Translations under genes and position numbers: made by a program | Source: Tremella fuciformis | Lineage: Eukaryota; Basidiomycota; Tremellomycetes; Tremellales; Tremellaceae | Assembly (NCBI GenBank): GCA_032768795.1 | Contig: CP136494.1 | Location: forward strand, 2,046,001 to 2,110,000 | Length of the DNA: 64,000 nucleotides | Direction of reading: 5' to 3' | Shown: piece by piece, positions 1 to 11,803 of the stretch | Layout of the letters: every line of letters begins with the position of its first letter | Numbering within the stretch: position 1 is the first letter of the stretch | Notes under the pieces: model-generated | The model's database searches: none | What the model saw: the letters and a program-made list of their open reading frames with translations, nothing else | What the model was told of the DNA's origin: nothing

Positions 1-1311
1 ACTGAGGCACTCGCGAGGCTGCGTACATGGCTGATCTCGTGCGCGCAGACGTCGACTGCACTCCGGTCGCCTGCCACGATTGTCGGTGTGGCGAATGTCA
101 AACAGCTGTTCTCCATGCCTTGAGCGTCAGTTACGCTCGTGGGGAAAAATGGTGAAAGCGGACCCCCGTACGGGAACGAGTCCGGCAAGAAGAGAATGTC
201 ATAAACGCCAAACTCGTAGGGCGAAGTCAGGTCCTCGGCAGTCTTGACGAAACTGGTGATGAGCCGCCCACCGCGTGCACGACATGGCTGACTCACTTGG
301 CAGTATCCTCCTTGAATTCCCAGAAACAGTCCTCAATCATACCGGGCTGCCTCATCAACGACCCCATCCTCCATCACCGCACTGCGCGACGGACCTCTGC
401 CCAGCATCCCGTGCGCCAGCTCCTGCCGTCCAGCTTGTCGAACGGCCGGTACACCAGCTCGCCCGACGCAATCGCGATGAGGTAACTCGGGATAGCCACC
501 GGCTGCACATCAGAACGCCACGACGCATGCTGAGACTGGAACGGCACTATGTACCTGGTCGTAGACGTACTCGCGCTCCTCGCCGGGCGTGAGCACCTCT
601 TCTGACGGCGGCGACTTGCGCAGGCCGCTCATCAGGACCGGCAGGATCGACTTGACTGTGGCTGAGTACGTCGACTTGATGGCCGGCGTGTCCTGGCACG
701 GGAGCATGGAGCGGGCGTGGATGGCCTGCGATTGCGAGTAGAGGTATGGATACTTGCCCGACTTTGTCTGACTGGGGCGTCAGCGGTCACGCAGGACGCA
801 CAAGCAGCCTGGAGCCGCAGCGCCCACACTGGAGTAAGCCAGCCGACAGCAGTACAGTCCTTTGTCGTGCTGTATTCCACCGTGATGTCCACAGCCTGCC
901 ATCAGCCTCATCGCCCTATGCTGTAGGGAGGGCAGAGGCCCACCCCGCCCGACTTGAGCGTGTGCGGCAAGTCAATGAACAGTCCCTCTCCCATCACGCC
1001 GATCCGCTCCCCCGCTCGCCATTGCTGCACCCGTCAGCTCTCAGCCTAGGGTGAGAAGGAGGACTTGCGGCCTCTTTCCCATCGGCAAGGACGCGCTTGA
1101 CGTCGAGAAAGCTCGAGTCCAGCACGACCTCGTCCACGTCTTTCGAGCTGGTCATGGCCAGCGTCGCGCGCCCGCCAAACGTCTGCGCAGACCAGTCGAT
1201 CGTCCATTCCAGGTGCGTGTGATTGGTGCGGATCTCGTGATAGTTTGAGAGGGTGGCCTGGTCTCTGTCGAGTGGCGAGCTGTGCTCGTTGAACGCCGCG
1301 GAGAAGGACAT
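1..1311 (-). CDS. Leukotriene-A4-hydrolase-type zinc aminopeptidase, N-terminal part (truncated by window edge)
   Basis: M1-family metallopeptidase related to leukotriene A4 hydrolase and yeast Lap2, expected to be a cytosolic zinc aminopeptidase/epoxide hydrolase. Eight exons can be joined in frame on the minus strand: 1069-1311, 944-1024, 830-895, 555-767, 395-502, 297-331, 164-252 and 27-118. All codon phases agree. Recognisable stretches are ATLSNYHEI near the N-terminus, [16 protein letters not shown], the glycine/methionine/glutamate motif [11 protein letters not shown], and the zinc motif HEISH just before the edge. The third zinc ligand and the C-terminal domain lie outside the window. 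Intron 1 (1025-1068) has a GCAAGT donor, so it is a GC-AG intron. I chose the Met at 1311 because homology begins soon after; an upstream in-frame Met at 1392 is less likely. Seen: motifs and splice sites. Family function is known from homologues. Confidence 0.88.
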
Positions 1312-1616
1312 GCTTCGTGTTGCTCGTCTGAACCCTGGAGAAGCTGTTCTCTGAATATGTCGAGGTAGATTGTGGATGAGATGCAAACGCATGGTCGACC
1401 AAACTGACCCGCATGGTGCATCTATTCGACAAAAGAGGGAGAGCCGCCGGCAACGTCAAGTTCCGAGCTGGCCAAGTACCCATGTTCAGTGCGCATGCAA
1501 CAAGATACATTTTGACGAGGTCATCTACAACATCCTCAAGAGCGTCATCTATCGGAAGCTCACCCAGCCCATGCCCATGCCCAACCTCTGAGCCTCCTTC
1601 AACACCTACACGGGAA
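1312..1616. other. Intergenic: aminopeptidase promoter and GH5 3' end
   Basis: Short spacer between two minus-strand genes. It should contain the 3' UTR of the GH5 gene and the promoter of the aminopeptidase. I see no further gene or clear site. Confidence 0.5.
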
Positions 1617-4600
1617 TCAACAGATGACACACGATTGCGGGCAGGCACATACGTCCTTCCAGCTCTTCTCTTCCACTTCTCCCCCAAACGCCTTCATAAG
1701 CACCCCTCCCACTCGGCTCACCTCGAGCGTATACACTTCACTCGCTGAAGTGGGTTTGTCGTACTTCCAAAACAGGGTCTGACCGACGGTGGATGTAGTA
1801 CCGTGCGAAGCATTGACCGAGATGGACAGGGTCAAATCACTGGACTCGCCTGAGAGCATGACGGATGATGCTGGAGAGGGAGTCGAGCTGACACCCGCCG
1901 CTTTGCCGCTTGCCTGTAAGCGCACTGGTGTCGGCGAGGCCACTTGTGGCGATAGCCGATTGCCCTCTACACCAAACGCCAATTGAGCCTTATGTTGATC
2001 GTGCAGAAGGGAAGTTGTCGAGGCGCTGGGCGAGATCGGTTTCTCGTCAGACGTGAGCGAGACCGATCCGTCCTGAAGACTGGCCGCGTAGTGCACATAG
2101 GGCAGGAACACTTCGGTGACAAGTCCATCCGCGTCGTCATCAGGCGATGTAGGGAAGTCACTTGGGCTGACTTTGACGCGGAGAGTGAATTTTGAGGTCG
2201 AGATATCGAAATCGATACGTACGGGTTCACCGACAGTCTGAACCGGGAAAGGCCGACTGAAGGCACCGACCGCTCTCGCACCATCGTGTACTAGGTAGAT
2301 CGTGCAGGAAAGTGCGCGATAGGGCGTAGCTCGTTATTTCAATTCTTTTTTAGCTCTGAATTTCTAATCAGGTATTCAAGTTATTGGTTCTCAGGCAATT
2401 TGGAAAACCTAATGCAATTCCTTGTTCTTTGGTTCCGTTAGACATGGGGGGGTGGGACACCCCCCCAAGACCCCCCCTTGCGCCTAGCGGCGCAGCCATC
2501 GCAGCCCTTACGGGTCAAGCATCCGGCAAAGCCGGATGTACTGTAGAACATTGATTAGTTGCAAGCTAAAGCACTTCATCAAGAGATGCGCAAGTGCTTG
2601 TTGGGCATGCTAGGCTGATCAGATGATCATAGGCATGCCAAGCTGGTCACAGGGGCTATGTCACAGCTGCCACCTGGCAAGCCTATTGCAGTCTTGTCAG
2701 ACTTGCGCTATTGTAACCATTTTGGTGCAATGATAGGGCAGGGTATGGCAGTAGCTATGTAGGCGATTGGTTCTGCTACAGAGATCATTCCATGCATCAG
2801 CCTCATGCATAGATCTTTATTCTCTGATGAAAGGCAATTTGGCAAGGACACAATGCATATTAGGATTGTGCTGATGAAATCAGAATGGCCGGAATTTTCT
2901 TATTTAATTCCCCCATTTACCGTTTTCGTTCCAGGGACACCCGCAGAAATTCGCCCCGTAAGAGCTACGCTGATGAGCGCGAAGGGGAATTCGCCTCTGG
3001 CGATGAGAGCGGGAGACAAGTCGGGGAAGGATAACATGGGCGGGTTGACCAGAGTGGAGGCGCTCGAAGGCACTGCTAATGAAATTGACGATGTGGTCGG
3101 TGCTCCGATGGCTGTAGGTGCGACGCTGATGGTCGTTGTGGATATGTTTTTCACATCGTCGGAATACCGTTGCGCAATCATGGGTCGAATATCATCGGCA
3201 GACCACAGCGAAAGATCTTCGCCATTCCACAAATCGCCCCACTGATGCGAGTTGTCTGGACAGTATGTCCAGATTGTGTAGTTCAAGCAGTTTGGGCCGT
3301 CCGTAGCGTTGAGCGAGCAGTCCAAGGCACGCTGCTGGGGAGAGTAGTCGCCCTCATATTTGCCGCCTTCCGTGTACCCATACGACTTTTTATCATCCTG
3401 CAGATCAGCCCAGTCGCCGCAAGAGCACCACCATGCCGGACTGACCATGTCGTACGGAACCCCGATCTCGCCAACCAAAGTTGGATACTGCCCGAGCACT
3501 TCCCGAGTGTCATCTTTGAACATGCCCAACTGATCTTGTATGCTCTTGCGAATCGCCGTTTCGCCCACTCGGATTGCCTGAATGATGCTCCAGTATTTCT
3601 TGCGTATCATGCCAAGGGCATCCGCGTTGAACCAGTTCCAATGTTTCGTCATGAGGGTGAGACCATCGTAGTAGTGCGGCGAGTTGCAAGCGCGACCTCT
3701 CAGCAGGCTTTGCGGCAGATTTGGAGGCCGATGGAAAACAGGCGCTTGGATGAAGAGCACAGCCTCGGGGTGCACTGTTCGAATCGCCTCTCCGTAGGCA
3801 ATGGCATGGGGTTTGAAAAAGTCTTCATCGAAGACCGGGATTCGCAGAGAGTCGGATGGAAAGGCGTCGAAATAGTATGGTTTGAGGAGAGTCTTCGTTG
3901 TCGTATCCCAAACACCGTGCTGCGCCCATATGCAGGTCCCCAGCTCCCATTCTGCTCCTCTCGTCCAGCCCCATTTGCCCCCGCCGCGAGTCGCTTCGTC
4001 CTCTGCTTTGAGCCATAAACGAGCGCCTTGCGGATCGATGATTGTCTTGCCAGCTTGGTATGGTCCCATGGGTCCGAAACCCCATTCTACCACCTCTTGA
4101 GCCTCTCCCATGCCCAAACGCATCCCTTCGAAAGGTGTGGGTGACGGACCCTTCTTCAGCTGCTGGTCTTTCGGTATGACCGCCAGATCCCCCTTGCCCA
4201 CCAGACCTTCCCCGGGCTCGTTGATGCTGTCCCAACCGAGTACGCAGGAGTCGTTGAGGTCGCCCGCATCCGCGATCGCTCGGGCCAGCACCACAACAGC
4301 ATCGATGAAATGCTTCTGTAGATAGTCCTGGATGTTCACGCCATCGATGACACATTTCGGAGCGAACGTCTTGCCGGCGAAGAAGAGGGTGAAAATGGTC
4401 TGAGAGGTAAGATGAGTGTAATTTGTGCCCCATACCATGCCAGGAAATGACGAGGGCTTGGGTGCAGACGCCGATGGCCATTCGTTGTGTAGCAGGGTAG
4501 CCCCAGTGACAGATTGGTGCCGAGGGTCGATCCCACAAGCGTATAATGTCCAAAGAGGAGCACCTGATCCTCCCGAGAAGCGAGACCACTGAAGATGAGC

Positions 4601-5078
4601 ACCATGACCAGCAACGTGGCCCCGGAGATAGTTATGAACTCACGACATCCTGGTGTGGGTCCATGAACACTCTAAAACCCCACTCCTTGCACTTGCGCAG
4701 CACCTTTACCACGTACGCGACGTACTCCATGTCATACTTCCCAGGGCCTTCATGCTCCAGTGCCTCCCACGTGAAGACGTATCGCAGCATGTTGAAGCCC
4801 CAGGCGCGCAGTCTCGCCAGGTGAACGTCGGCACTGCCGTCGTCGAGGTTGAGCGGGCGACCGACAAAGTCGCCCCTGCCCTCCTCGCCGCTCTCCCAGA
4901 AGTCATCGAGCGAGTAGGACGGTTGGTTCCGAGGCGCTTTGGACGAGCCGGACAGGTTGACGCCTCGCAATAGCACCGATCGGCCCCAAGTATCTTGGAA
5001 GAAGGTGGAACATGTGTGCAGGTAGTCGGGCGGGACCGGCTGCCCCGTCGCTGGCGAAGTGGAGGGTACAGGCGGCAT
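1617..5078 (-). CDS. GH5 glucosylceramidase / steryl-beta-glucosidase family protein
   Basis: Fungal glycoside hydrolase family 5 enzyme of the endoglycoceramidase-related type (cryptococcal EGCrP1/EGCrP2 group), which cleaves glucosylceramide or steryl glucosides in the cell. Exons 4644-5078, 2941-4588 and 1617-2290 give 918 codons plus stop with all phases consistent. Exon 1 has [12 protein letters not shown] and ends at DPHQDV; exon 2 starts [11 protein letters not shown]. The acid/base Glu is in SINEPGEG (about residue 269) and the nucleophile Glu in [10 protein letters not shown] (about 519). The C-terminal beta-sandwich begins at [14 protein letters not shown] and includes [12 protein letters not shown]. 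Intron 1 is 55 nt, but the second interruption needs a 650-nt intron (2291-2940) occupied by a low-GC, TIR-bounded insertion. If that intron is not removed, the protein stops after exon 2 and loses the C-terminal domain. Divergent from the membrane-protein gene at 5580. Confidence 0.87.
2324..2970. mobile_element. 647-bp non-coding insertion with short terminal inverted repeats inside the GH5 gene
   Basis: The termini are inverted copies of GCGTAGCTC (2324-2332 and 2962-2970), extended inward by TTA with a one-base gap. The interior is visibly poorer in GC than the surrounding gene and has no long ORF. It carries several hairpins: a G7/C7 stem near 2446-2470, GCGCCTAGCGGCGC, and CATCCGGC-AAA-GCCGGATG. 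It lies exactly where the GH5 reading frame is interrupted, between the catalytic and C-terminal domains. I could not see a convincing target-site duplication. A MITE-like DNA element or a decayed insert are both possible; the family is unknown to me. Confidence 0.55.
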
Positions 5079-5579
5079 ATGTGTCTAGTCGGGCAAGCAG
5101 TCTGTCTATGCGATGTAACAGTTGAATCGAGAGGGTCGCCACTCTGTTCTAGTGGCTTTTGCGATTGATTGTACAGAAACAAGTGGAAAGAGAAGAGAAA
5201 CAGTCGAAGTGAGGAATGGATCAGAGTGGGACGACGATCGGCACTGCCCGGCATCTCTCGTGGTCACAAGTTGGGCATCCATCTGGCTCTCACGTTCCCA
5301 ATCTCATAACATGCCAAAGCAGCAAGGGAGATGCCTGCGTGCGAAGGGTCAGGCATGGTCATACACTGCCAACGCGGTGTTATAGAGGCCATGCATACCT
5401 TGGCAGCAGCTTCGAGGACAGACACTTGGCCACTATGACATGGCTGCCATTACGTCATTCCCATCATCTCCCTTCAGACGAGAATTCGTCCTCCGACCTG
5501 GCTTCTATCTTCCACATCTCATCCTTCTGACAGTCATCCGCCCTTCTCCCTCTCGGAAGAAGCGATCAGGCTACGCAGC
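5079..5579. promoter_or_regulatory. Divergent promoter region, GH5 / membrane protein
   Basis: A 501-bp gap between two start codons facing away from each other. It must hold both promoters. I see no strong TATA box or named site. Pyrimidine-rich sequence before 5580 is typical of fungal transcription start regions. Confidence 0.45.
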
Positions 5580-6786
5580 ATGTCGAGCTACGATGTCCCG
5601 GACGATATCATCACCCCGGCCCAGTTCCGCGAGTCGATGCGGCTGGTGCGTCTGCAAATCGCCGTCCCCATATCCGGTGAGCCACTGAGAACAAGGGATG
5701 TGGAAGCTCATGCTCAGTCCTCGTGTCGATGGGTGCGAATCTGGTCTGTGCCCTGGCGATCAAGCCTGGACTGAGAGGCGTCAACAACCTCTTTCCGACC
5801 TTGATGAGCCCAAACTCCATTATGATTGGGCTGTATTGGGCGTTGCTGTATATTCTTCAAGGTCAGCATATCCACGAAGATGTGGCTCCCGCGAGGCTGA
5901 CTCGCAGTCGGGTTCTGTTTGGTACTCTTGCTCGTCCGCAAGGAGGTCACAAAAGTCAGCTCTCCATTTATCTCCAGCCCGACCGAGCTGATTGGATAGG
6001 AGACTCTCGTCCACGGAGTGGGTTTGAGGTTCGCAATTGCCAACTGGCTTCAAGCCGCGTGGGCTGTTTTCTGGGTCAGCCATGTCTTCCGCAGGCTGTC
6101 AGACCCGCCTGACCGTTCAGTCACTGCAGTTTTTCTGGGGCGCAGAGGTCGTCCTGCTTCTCAACCTGATCAACCTGCACGTTGCCCTCGGCCGGAAGAA
6201 GGTCGGCTAACCCCCAGGCTCTCCATCCACATCACCCTGCTGTACTATCCCGTCTCGCTCAAACGGCCCTTGGACGCCGTTTTCATTCACGCGCCGATGA
6301 CAATGCTCCTTGCGATCCTGTTCGAGCTCGACTGGATGCACGGGGGCTTCGTGGCTCTCGGCTGGGTCATCGACAGCAAGGAGCTGCAGACAAAGTGGAC
6401 GTGGCAGGCGGTCGGTATGGTGGCCGGGACAAATGTCGTCGCTGCCATATGGGAAGGCATCAGGAGAAACTAGTGCGTCCTTTCTTGTTAAATAGCGGGA
6501 AACTGATTGCGACAGCTTCTTGACTGTGGCTTCAGAGTACCTCCTCTTCGCCCTGCTTTTCTCGTCTCCTCGGGTCAACCCGACACTACCGACGACGGCG
6601 CTGCCAAAGCCGACCGCTCTGCTTGTGACCATCATCATCTGCCTTGTCTTGCATCCCATCGCCCTCCTGGCTGGCACCGCGTATCAACGCACCAAAGAGC
6701 GCGAGGGGCGGATCAGGCTGGAGGAGGAGGTCGAGCGCGCAGAAGAGGACGAGCGGCATGCCGAGGCGGCCGCTGCGAGCTCGTAG
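5580..6786 (+). CDS. Polytopic membrane protein, unidentified (possibly fungal DUF1774/ILT1-like)
   Basis: Integral membrane protein assembled from short exons: 5580-5676, 5718-5861, 5908-5954, 6000-6074, from 6121, and 6516-6786. Hydrophobic segments include NSIMIGLYWALLYIL, FCLVLLLV, FFWGAEVVLLLNLI, a segment around MTMLLAILFELDW, VVAAIWEGI and LLVTIIICLVLHPIALLAG. The C-terminus is a charged Glu/Arg-rich cytosolic tail. One junction near 6175-6215 is unresolved: the frame of the AEVVLLLNL segment stops at TAA (6209-6211), the next frame resumes at RLSIHITLLYY, and no ordinary GT-AG pair joins them with correct phase. The layout resembles the small fungal DUF1774 family, but I am not sure. 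It converges on the oxidoreductase gene at 6909. Confidence 0.65.
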
Positions 6787-6908
6787 TGGGCAGCCCAGCC
6801 TGGCATGCAATAGGCTCCGTGTGTGTTGTGATGATATATAGCTGCAAAGGACCATCTCGTGACGACCATGCATCTAGGTCGATGTCTAGCATGCAAAGTC
6901 TAGACGAT

Positions 6909-8611
6909 CTACTCCCAGCCCCTCGCGAGCCTGTCCAGGTTGTACGTCTTGCTTGGCAAGCCATGCACCTCGCGCCGCACCATGCTCGCGACGTGCTCTC
7001 CCACAGCCAGGGCGCTCGTCAGCCCAGGACTGTTGAACCCGAGCAGCTCGATGAAGCCCCGCCGCTCTGGCTGATGGCGGATATGAAAGTCGCTGAACCC
7101 TTTCTGGGCAGACGACACGAGGTTCGGCCGGATCCCAGCGTAGTCGGGGGAGAAGTGGGCCGGGTCCACGTGCGGGAGATACGCCTGCACGGAGCGCGCG
7201 AACGCCTCGACCAGCTCCGGGGAGTCGGCAGGCGACAGGCGGTCGCGCCAGTATTCCGGATTGGCCCTGTATGTTTCGGCGTCCCCGATGGACTCGACAT
7301 CTGGGCCGAAACGGATGTTGCCGTCCAGGTCGAGAGTCTGCGATCAGCCTTCCGCCCCTGGCTCTCGCAGCCCATGGCGCACGAGGTGGGTTCCGAGATG
7401 GTCCAGGTTGGCGCCGGGACACGGGTAGATCAGGCGGGAGACGTGATCCACGCCTTGCCCTTTGTACGACATGTAGTTGCCTGCTGGTCAGCCCGCTGGA
7501 CGCTTAGTAGTGATCGGGGTTCACCTTTGACGAGCCACATGTCGTGCATCTCATCGGGGGGCACGATGCCCTCCATGAGGCTGACCGCACCGAGTCCAGC
7601 CGCATTCACCACGACGTCCGCGCGCACGCTCTCCACCTCGCCCCGCTCGCCCTCGGCCAGCCCCTCCCAGTTGCTCTCCATCTGCACGACCCACCCGTCG
7701 CCCTTTTCCTCCCTGTCCACACGCACCACGCGCGTGCCCACCATGCTCACGCCCTCTCCGGGCTCGCGCGGCTCGCCCGTCGCGGCCGTCCCCACCGCCA
7801 CTTCTTCCCCATTGGACGCGAAGAGGTATTCCGGCTCGTCCATCTCGCGCTGGAGCGAGTCGACGAGCGCCTGCGAGTCTACTATACCTGTCTCAGTGAC
7901 GAGCAGCGCTCCGACCACGCCGGGGGAAAGGTCGGGCTCGAGATCTCTCGCCTCGTCGCCTGATAGGAAGTATGTCGGGATTATCGAGTTGTTCTGCGCC
8001 GGACCGGTCGGGCCGTCCTCGCTGAGGAAGACAGGGTGTTGTGTGTGCTCCGAGAGCTTGTCGAGGTAGGGCACTTGCGCGTTGGACGTCGCGACGATGA
8101 GCTATGGTCAACGGCGGAGCGCTGTGCGTGCCACGGCCGGCCACGCACCTTCTGCGTCTTCTTGTGCGCAATGTCGAGCGCCTTGCATCGCTCGTACAGC
8201 ATGTCTCGGCCCCGTATGCACAGTCGCGATTTGAGACTGCCGACGGGGTAGCTGCATATCAGTCCAGCCGCTCGGCTGCCGGACACAATACAGACTAGAT
8301 GCCAGAATGTATCACTTCGGAATTCCTTGAGCTGCACACGGATCAGTGACGACTCAGCAGAGACCTGGGTCTACGAACGTAGTCTCCTGCCCCAGCTACA
8401 CATCAGCCCGGCTGGCCAAGGATCATGCGAGCTGACGCACCTGTCCCCTCCGCTCCACCAAGAACGTCGTCCGGTCTTTCCCACAAGTGTTCACGAGCCC
8501 CGCGGCGACCGATAGACCGACTACCCCTCCGCCAACGACGAGATGGTCGATCGAGGTGGACGGGGGGCGGTATGGGTACAGAGCTCGCAAGCGAGCGGCA
8601 TAGGACGCCAT
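6909..8611 (-). CDS. FAD-dependent oxidoreductase, L-2-hydroxyglutarate dehydrogenase family
   Basis: Mitochondrial-type flavoenzyme that oxidises L-2-hydroxyglutarate to 2-oxoglutarate in homologues. The N-terminus carries the dinucleotide-binding fold DHLVVGGGVVGLSVA, then an Arg pair (VERR) and the family signature GQETTSRNSEVIHSGIYYP, which appears only after removing two small introns. Later come SLKSRLCIRG, DVVVNAAGLGA and, near the C-terminus, LDLDGNIRFGPDVE and GIRPNL. At least six short introns are needed, each with GT and AG ends; intron 2 begins gttcgtag and intron 3 begins gtctgtat. The start MASYAARLRALYPY at 8611 puts the FAD motif about 20 residues in. No strong targeting peptide is obvious, so its organelle is inferred from family only. 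Confidence 0.85.
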
Positions 8612-8858
8612 GATGCTGTATCTCGTCGGTCGGAGGGGTCCGCCCCCTCAGTTGTGATCGATGCAGTGGTGGGAGATGCAAGATGTTGATGAAGGTATAG
8701 AGATGAGCAGAGATGCGATGCGGACGGAGCAGGTGCCACCCGATGGTCTGTAACGGTTTAATCGGTACACTGCTACGACTCGGGATGTCTACTCATGCGA
8801 CGGCAATCGTTAGTAAGGTGTGTCCTTCGTGGCTCGATTGATCACGTCATGCATCAAT

Positions 8859-9216
8859 CTAGTGAATGGTACGGGGGTCTTCTTGCTGCAAGTCACTCGG
8901 CTCAGGCGGACCCTTGGCTGCCAGGGTGGACGCCCGAAGCTCCATTCCGTCGCGCACCACCATTTGCCTGACGTGGTCGTGGCCGAAGACGACGGGTCCG
9001 GTCTGGGTAGAGGAGAGAGAGACTGTTGGGACATGCGATCCCTGCTTGCCCGTCGTATGGGTCGCTGCATGTAGGGCCGAAACCGCAGCGAGGGAACAAG
9101 GAACTGACGTCAAGGCGACGGACGCCTCCAGTCGGGCAACTATGCGGTCCATTTCTTTGGGCGACACAAATTCGTACGTGACCTTGGCCAAAGCCGCGTT
9201 GTAGGGCTTTAAGTCT

Positions 9217-9247
<31 letters not shown>

Positions 9248-11313
9248 AGCTCGGACCTGAGTGATACGAGGGGTATGACGGGTCGGTCGCGCTGCTAGAC
9301 GAGGAAGATGGGGAGAATCGACTGGCTGATGAGACGGGCCGGGTGCCATGCAGCCGGTCCAGGGTGGCTAGGTTGGCTTTCGTCACTAACAAATCAGCAA
9401 TGCGAGCACCTTGACGTATTTGGGAGTCGATGGCGGTGGAGACCCACGTTGTAGTTGCAGCGTATGGCCTGAACCACCCATGCTGCTGCCGTCACTTCCG
9501 CCTTGGTCGCCGCTTCCGCCTCCGCTCGGCCTGTTGACTCCCCCATCGCCGCCACCGCCTCCTGCTCGGCCCCCTCCGCTTCCTCCACCCCCAGTAGGCC
9601 CAGCTCCTCCTCCTCCCGCTGGTCCATCCTGGTCGTCTTTCCCAGGCTGTGAAGCTTGCACCGAGCTCGTGGTGCTCCTGCGGGCGAGCGTGTTCCTGGG
9701 AGGCGGCACGGTCTGCCACCGTCTGGCGCCTCTCCCAATCAGATGGACAGCCCGGTTCGCCTCCTCGGTGCTGGAAGGGTTTGTAGCCTGTGTGGGCGGA
9801 GGGACCGATGTGACACCCGAGAGATGTTGACAGGGTCCGAGATCGAGGATCGTGTGCCGAGCAGTGTTTGGCAGGTTCGAGTAAAGAGTATTGTCGGCCG
9901 GCCCAACGTTATCATCAAAAGGGCGCCTTGCACAGTCGAGCTCGTCTTGCGCATCTGCAGTCAAGTCTTTGCTTCTCTTGTGGGCATCCTCCCAAGTCCA
10001 TGGGGTGCTCAGCGGCATTGTTTTGATGATGTCGCGACCAAGCTCGACGAAGCGGCAAAGTCGGACGAGGCCATGCAGTTCGACCTTGTAGTTGTCGTCG
10101 GCCATTCCGGAAACGACTTCAAAGGGGAGTAGGGTGTGACTCGAATAACAGTGCTCGTCAAGATCCTCCATGGTCTTGGTCGTCCCCCACCACTCGACCT
10201 TGCCACACTCGAGGGCGATCCGAGTCCGAGAATCCCCATTGTCACTAGGGAGCACAACCATCCTGGCAAAGCGTACCGAGTTGATGAGCAGGCCGAGAAT
10301 AGTGCCACACGCCTCGTGAAGGGCCATGAGATAGCCAGTTCCTTGGCACAGCATTTGGAAATACTTGCGATACTTCATTTCGAGGCTCAGACCGGCAATT
10401 GCCGTGTAGTTTTCGACGACCTGCTCGTCGCGCTGTCGTTTCGCCATGCGGTCTTCCGTCGCGAGGTGCGATGTGTCAGACGTCGCCGAAGCGTCGGTGT
10501 TGTTGGTTGTGGTCAGGTGGGACCCCGAGCGAGGGGTAGCAATCGAGCCGAGCACGCCGCCATGCTGTTCGGTGGTCTCGGCTGGGGCCACTATCGGAGG
10601 TGATGGATCAGCCGTGGTCTTGTCCTTCTTGGCCTCTTTCTCCGATCGTCTCTTGATCCGCCGTCTAGCCGCCTCCCTCATGACGGGATTGGTCGTGGTG
10701 ACCGCCAAGATACCGTCAGGGCAGAGCAGGCCCGCCTTGTCATCCAACGTATGATCTGTAGCGCTGTGACTTTCCCGTCCTGAGCATGAGTGGTATCCGG
10801 ATGCGGACGTGTCATGCTTACTTCGCTCCTGCGCTCTGGCTTCTCGGAACGCCCGCAAGACAAACGTGTTCTCGACCCTATGCTCGACATTGCTCGCATC
10901 GATAGTCCCAAAATGCCGAATGCACCAGTTGGCCCACATCTGCAGCTTGGGCTTGTTCACGTTGTCATTGACCCGACCATGGCTTTTAGGACCAATAACA
11001 TATCGGAGTACGTGGTAAGCCGGAGATTGAAAAGCCTGTTCTGATGACCTGGCCTCCCACCAGTCGTCGAGATGGTCCAGAAGCTCTCCTGGAACATTGC
11101 TCACATCGGTAAAGGCAAGACGTGTGTTGGGCTGCTCAAGCAGGTCGGCGTATGTAGACTCGAGTGGGACTGGATCGTCTGGAGAGCTCGAGTTCGTGCC
11201 CCTCCACGTGTGCGAAGCGGGGCGAGCCGAGAAGAGATTGGCGTGGGGCGGTGTTGAGGGGTACGGGAGCGAGGAAACGGTCGAAGCTGGATCGGATAGA
11301 CGGTTGCGTGGAG

Positions 11314-11360
<47 letters not shown>

Positions 11361-11394
11361 GGTGGCTGTTGCGGTGATCGAGGGAACAGGGACA
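8859..11394 (-). CDS. Hypothetical protein with polyQ, Gly-rich and poly-Ala tracts
   Basis: Two exons, 9448-11394 and 8859-9385, joined by a 62-nt GT-AG intron (9386-9447) that keeps the frame (LQLQ then LTKANLATL). The N-terminus has about 15 glutamines encoded by an almost pure CAACAG hexamer repeat. The middle has mixed alpha-helical sequence including DWWEARSSEQAFQSPAYHVL and KYRKYFQMLCQGTGYLMAL. A glycine-rich stretch of about 60 residues and a nine-alanine run follow near the exon junction. I do not recognise the family. I chose the Met at 11394 (MSLFPRSP); an in-frame Met at 11485 would add a hydrophobic leader, and that interval may instead be 5' UTR. Other clues to function are absent. 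Confidence 0.6.
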
Positions 11395-11803
11395 TGATGT
11401 GAACTGTATGGCCAGAAGACAGAAAAACAAGAGGCAACGCAACACAAACAGTCGAGCTCTGGCCAGTTGTATGTCGGGAACTCATTAACGTCGGTCACGT
11501 GCTGGAGGAAGTGTAACTTAAGCAAGCCAAGGGATTCACTACGAGTAGAACAGAACCGCCCGACTTCAAGATTTGGAGACCTCGTCATGCTTTCGCTGAA
11601 GAACATCAAGACTCGCCGATCCTCGAAGAAGCTCGATCATTCGAAACATTTGCCGATACGGGAGTGGACTCCCGCAGCATGCTCTTCCGTTTGGCTGATG
11701 GCGGGTGGGATCAAGCTGAGCTTAGCAGGAATTGCATGTGATCGATATTGTGACAGGGATGCTGCTCCTTTACACGTATGTACACCAGCCCGCCACCCCA
11801 GAT
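11395..11803. other. Intergenic spacer
   Basis: Spacer of about 410 bp between two minus-strand genes, holding the promoter of the polyQ gene and the 3' UTR of the enolase-family gene. No other gene seen. Confidence 0.45.

Noticed and set aside
350..440. Possible frameshift or pseudogene break in the aminopeptidase
   Set aside because: A single 63-nt GT-AG intron (332-394) removes the apparent stops and keeps every phase, so no break is needed.
6507..8069. 520-residue plus-strand frame opposite the L-2-hydroxyglutarate dehydrogenase-like gene
   Set aside because: No conserved motif; the opposite strand reads as a spliced flavoenzyme with family signatures.
9386..9447. End of the polyQ gene at the in-frame TAG near 9386, with a separate small gene downstream
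   Set aside because: A standard intron with a good branch site joins both parts in frame; one gene is simpler.
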